In this document: positions 39,055 through 40,743 of the stretch, in pieces
Position numbering within the stretch: position 1 is the stretch's first letter
Layout of the letters: every line of letters starts with the position of its first letter
From: Bacillota bacterium
GTDB lineage: Bacteria; Bacillota; Clostridia; Christensenellales; CAG-138
Direction: 5' to 3'
DNA length: 40,743 bases
NCBI GenBank assembly: GCA_023459335.1
Contig: JAEWUO010000037.1
Span: 1-40,743, forward strand
Made by a program: the position numbers and the translations under genes
Notes under the pieces: generated by a model
Seen by the model: only the letters and a program-made list of their open reading frames with translations
The model's database searches: none
Told to the model about the DNA's origin: nothing

Positions 39055-40251
39055 CTACGCGCGCGCCCGTTCGGGTTTTACGCCGCGGCCGGACTTCTTT
39101 TCCACAACTTCCGGTTCGTGCGCGTGCAGGCTGTTGAAGCGCGAAATGCTCAGAAGAACGCCCATTGCCGCCAGGAAGATCATCATCGACGATCCGCCTG
39201 CGCTAATGAACGGAAGCGCCTGTCCGGTCGTCGGCAAAAGACCGGTGCAGACGCCGATGTTCACAAACACCTGCAGGCCGAAAACCACGGTGATGCCGCC
39301 CGCGAGCATGCTCCCGAACCGGTCGCGGCACAGAAGCGCGATGCGGATGCCGCGGTAAATGATAAAGCCGTATGCCGCAAGGACCAGCAGCGCGCCGACA
39401 AGGCCGAGTTCCTCGGCGACGATCGCGAAGATGAAGTCCGACTCGCCGTATGTCATATAGAGCAGTTTCTGCCGGCTGTTGTTCAGGCCGACGCCGAAGA
39501 GCCCGCCGGACCCCAGCGCATAATACGATTGGATCAGCTGATACCCGTCGCCCAGCGCGTCCTTCCAGGGATCGACGAACGAGGTCAGGCGCGCCATGCG
39601 GTAGGGTTCTATGATCGCGAGCAATGCGAACAGCGCCGCGAATACTATCGCGAGGATAAACATCTGCTTGGTATCGCACCCGCCGATGAAGAGCAGCGCG
39701 TAGCCCATGAGTCCCATGATAACAGCCATGGACATGTTCGGCTGCAGCATGACGAGGCCGCAGATGACGCCGATGACCAGAAGCATCGGCAGCATACCCT
39801 TGGTGAAACTCTGCATGACTTTATGTTTTTTTGCCGCAAACGAGGCCATATAGAGCATCATGCCGAACTTTGCGATCTCGGAAGGCTGGATGCTCTGGCC
39901 GCCGATCACGATCCATCGCTTTGCGCCGTTTGTTTCCTGCCCGAATACGAGCACCGCGAGCAGCAGGGCGATGGAGACCAGAATACCGATGAGTTTGAAC
40001 CGCTCCAGTTTTCGGAAATCCACAAACGAAATGATCAGCATCATCGGAAAACCGATCGCGAGATAGACCGCCTGTTTGCGGATGTAGTAGTAGCCGTCGT
40101 ACCCGACGGACGCGGTGTTCTGGGCGTAATAATAGCTCGCCGAAAACACCATGACAAGTCCGAACGCGCAAAGCAGACCGACCATGAGGACGATCGGATA
40201 ATCGATATGCCCGATTTTCCGCTTTGGTTTTACAGCGGCTCGTCTTTCCAT
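39055..40251 (-). CDS. ftsW: FtsW/RodA/SpoVE-type peptidoglycan polymerase
   Basis: This 398-residue SEDS-family glycosyltransferase has about ten membrane helices and polymerises lipid II during septal growth. Landmarks are GLVMVFSASYYYA in helix 1, GGQSIQPSEIAKFGMMLYMA, RLTSFVDPWKDALGDGYQLIQS with the conserved Asp in the large loop, GLNNSRQKLLYMTYGESDFIFAIVAEE split around residues 250-275, and TGQALPFISAGGSSMM near the end. Position upstream of ftsQ fits FtsW rather than RodA. GGGGAG lies five bases before the ATG at 40251. The usual neighbours (murG, murC) would lie outside the window or elsewhere; murG is not between ftsW and ftsQ. Confidence 0.9.
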   Translation of the reverse strand: MERRAAVKPKRKIGHIDYPIVLMVGLLCAFGLVMVFSASYYYAQNTASVGYDGYYYIRKQAVYLAIGFPMMLIISFVDFRKLERFKLIGILVSIALLLAVLVFGQETNGAKRWIVIGGQSIQPSEIAKFGMMLYMASFAAKKHKVMQSFTKGMLPMLLVIGVICGLVMLQPNMSMAVIMGLMGYALLFIGGCDTKQMFILAIVFAALFALLAIIEPYRMARLTSFVDPWKDALGDGYQLIQSYYALGSGGLFGVGLNNSRQKLLYMTYGESDFIFAIVAEELGLVGALLVLAAYGFIIYRGIRIALLCRDRFGSMLAGGITVVFGLQVFVNIGVCTGLLPTTGQALPFISAGGSSMMIFLAAMGVLLSISRFNSLHAHEPEVVEKKSGRGVKPERARA

Positions 40252-40343
40252 TTACACTCCCCGGATACCGGCGGCCGTTCCGGCTGCGCCGCCCGAAATC
40301 CGGGCCAAGCGCAGAGATCCGACGCCATATTGATGCATTTTGT

Positions 40344-40372
40344 ATCATAGCAAATCGAACCTCATATAAAAA
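40344..40372 (-). promoter_or_regulatory. possible ftsW promoter
   Basis: On the minus strand TATGAT (40349-40344) lies 17 bases after TTTTTA (40372-40367). The -35 is weak. Confidence 0.35.
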
Positions 40373-40394
40373 GGGCGCGCGATATTTGTTTTCA

Positions 40395-40466
40395 GATTCT
40401 TTCCAATATCATCCCAATTTAAAAAGCACGCGTGTGATTGGCGCGGATTCTTTCCAATATCATCCC
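40395..40466 (-). repeat. 21-bp direct repeat upstream of ftsW
   Basis: The same 21 bases occur at 40395-40415 and 40446-40466, 51 bases apart. Read leftward each begins GGGATGATATTGGAAAGAAT. A shortened version, GGGATGATATTCAGAATC, is in the arsR leader repeat near 30565-30582 in the same orientation to its gene. It may be a dispersed repeat of this genome. Confidence 0.6.
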
Positions 40467-40517
40467 GGTTCCCCACCTTCCTCCTGAAAGGATCCAATCG
40501 CGCGTTTCTTTCGCCAC

Positions 40518-40738
40518 CAGACAGGAAAGAGGCGCGGATGCGCCTCTCAGTCTGTCAAAAAAGTCTCCGGGTTTGTTAAGGGTCGCAACCCTTAACCGAC
40601 CAAATCCGGCTGCGTTGGTTGATCCGACGCAACGGATCGCCCAGCATGGGCGGTTTCCCTATGCGTTTTGCCGCCTGGGAGCCCGAAGGGCGAGAGGCAA
40701 AACGTAGTTGTCCCGTCAAAAAGCTAGTTTTTTGACGG
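40518..40738. other. cluster of back-to-back hairpins at the right edge
   Basis: No gene is visible from 40252 to the edge. Within 220 bases I find AGAGGCGC-GGAT-GCGCCTCT (40528-40547, enclosed by CAGAC/GTCTG), GTTAAGGGT-CGCA-ACCCTTAAC (40575-40596), GATCCG/CGGATC (40621-40638), CGCCCA/TGGGCG (40638-40652), CGTTTTGCC/GGCAAAACG (40664-40704, with inner GCCC-GAA-GGGC), and CCGTCAAAAA/TTTTTGACGG (40713-40738). The last could be a bidirectional terminator of a gene beyond the edge. The rest may be an intergenic repeat element or a structured RNA. Confidence 0.55.
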
Positions 40739-40743
40739 CCTCA

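Noticed and set aside
38839..40350. Long plus-strand frame across ftsQ and ftsW
   Set aside because: It is His/Arg/Gln-rich antisense sequence crossing two real genes and their intergenic gap.

Overview
The window looks like a chromosomal segment of a GC-rich Firmicute, most likely an anaerobic Clostridia-type gut, rumen or digester organism. The evidence is a CUT1 sugar ABC system with a DUF624 partner, a lipobox-bearing binding protein, cellobiose phosphorylase, a membrane pyrophosphatase, feoAB with a small Cys-rich membrane protein, and FtsQ/FtsW of Gram-positive style. Many genes have AGGAGG-like ribosome sites and ATGA overlaps. The species cannot be named from the sequence. The left edge (1-480) is AT-rich and holds the start of a transposase and a headless gene remnant.

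Region by region. 481-1083 is a LUD-domain protein. 1219-16892 is a plant-polysaccharide island: xylB and xylA leftward; a LacI regulator, cellobiose phosphorylase (GH94) and a GH1 beta-glucosidase rightward; a leftward CUT1 ABC importer (binding protein, two permeases, DUF624 protein); a cysteine desulfurase; and a GH3 glycosidase. AT-rich CTTAA-N2-TTAAG-like sites overlap the xylA, lacI and binding-protein promoters, and a weaker one precedes the GH3 gene. They may be the LacI operators, joining xylose and cello-oligosaccharide use in one regulon. 17253-17627 is a fluoride channel (fluC/crcB). 17787-18122 is a promoter-driven, terminator-ended segment with several nested hairpins that looks like a structured RNA. 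It precedes two small unknown genes and rsgA. A MscS channel and a TetR-controlled ABC exporter follow.

24450-30441 is one long leftward metalloid operon: arsR, an ArsP-type permease, a ferredoxin-DUF2703 protein, an anchored thioredoxin, CcdA, a Cys-rich thioredoxin-like protein, a split permease pair, an ArsN-like acetyltransferase and arsC. It has neither ArsB nor Acr3. Its leader carries 73-bp tandem repeats that form a chain of stop-start-coupled micro-ORFs running into arsR. This operon and its leader, together with the structured RNA, are the best candidates for something undescribed.

30730-33752 is an iron-uptake locus (feoA, feoB, a Cys-rich membrane protein) divergent from a short DtxR-type regulator, with an 18-bp palindrome at the feo promoter. 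Then come a membrane pyrophosphatase, a LysR regulator, an unusually long FtsQ with calcium-loop-like repeats at its C-terminus, and an FtsW/RodA-type polymerase. The right edge (40252-40743) is non-coding and rich in direct repeats and back-to-back hairpins.
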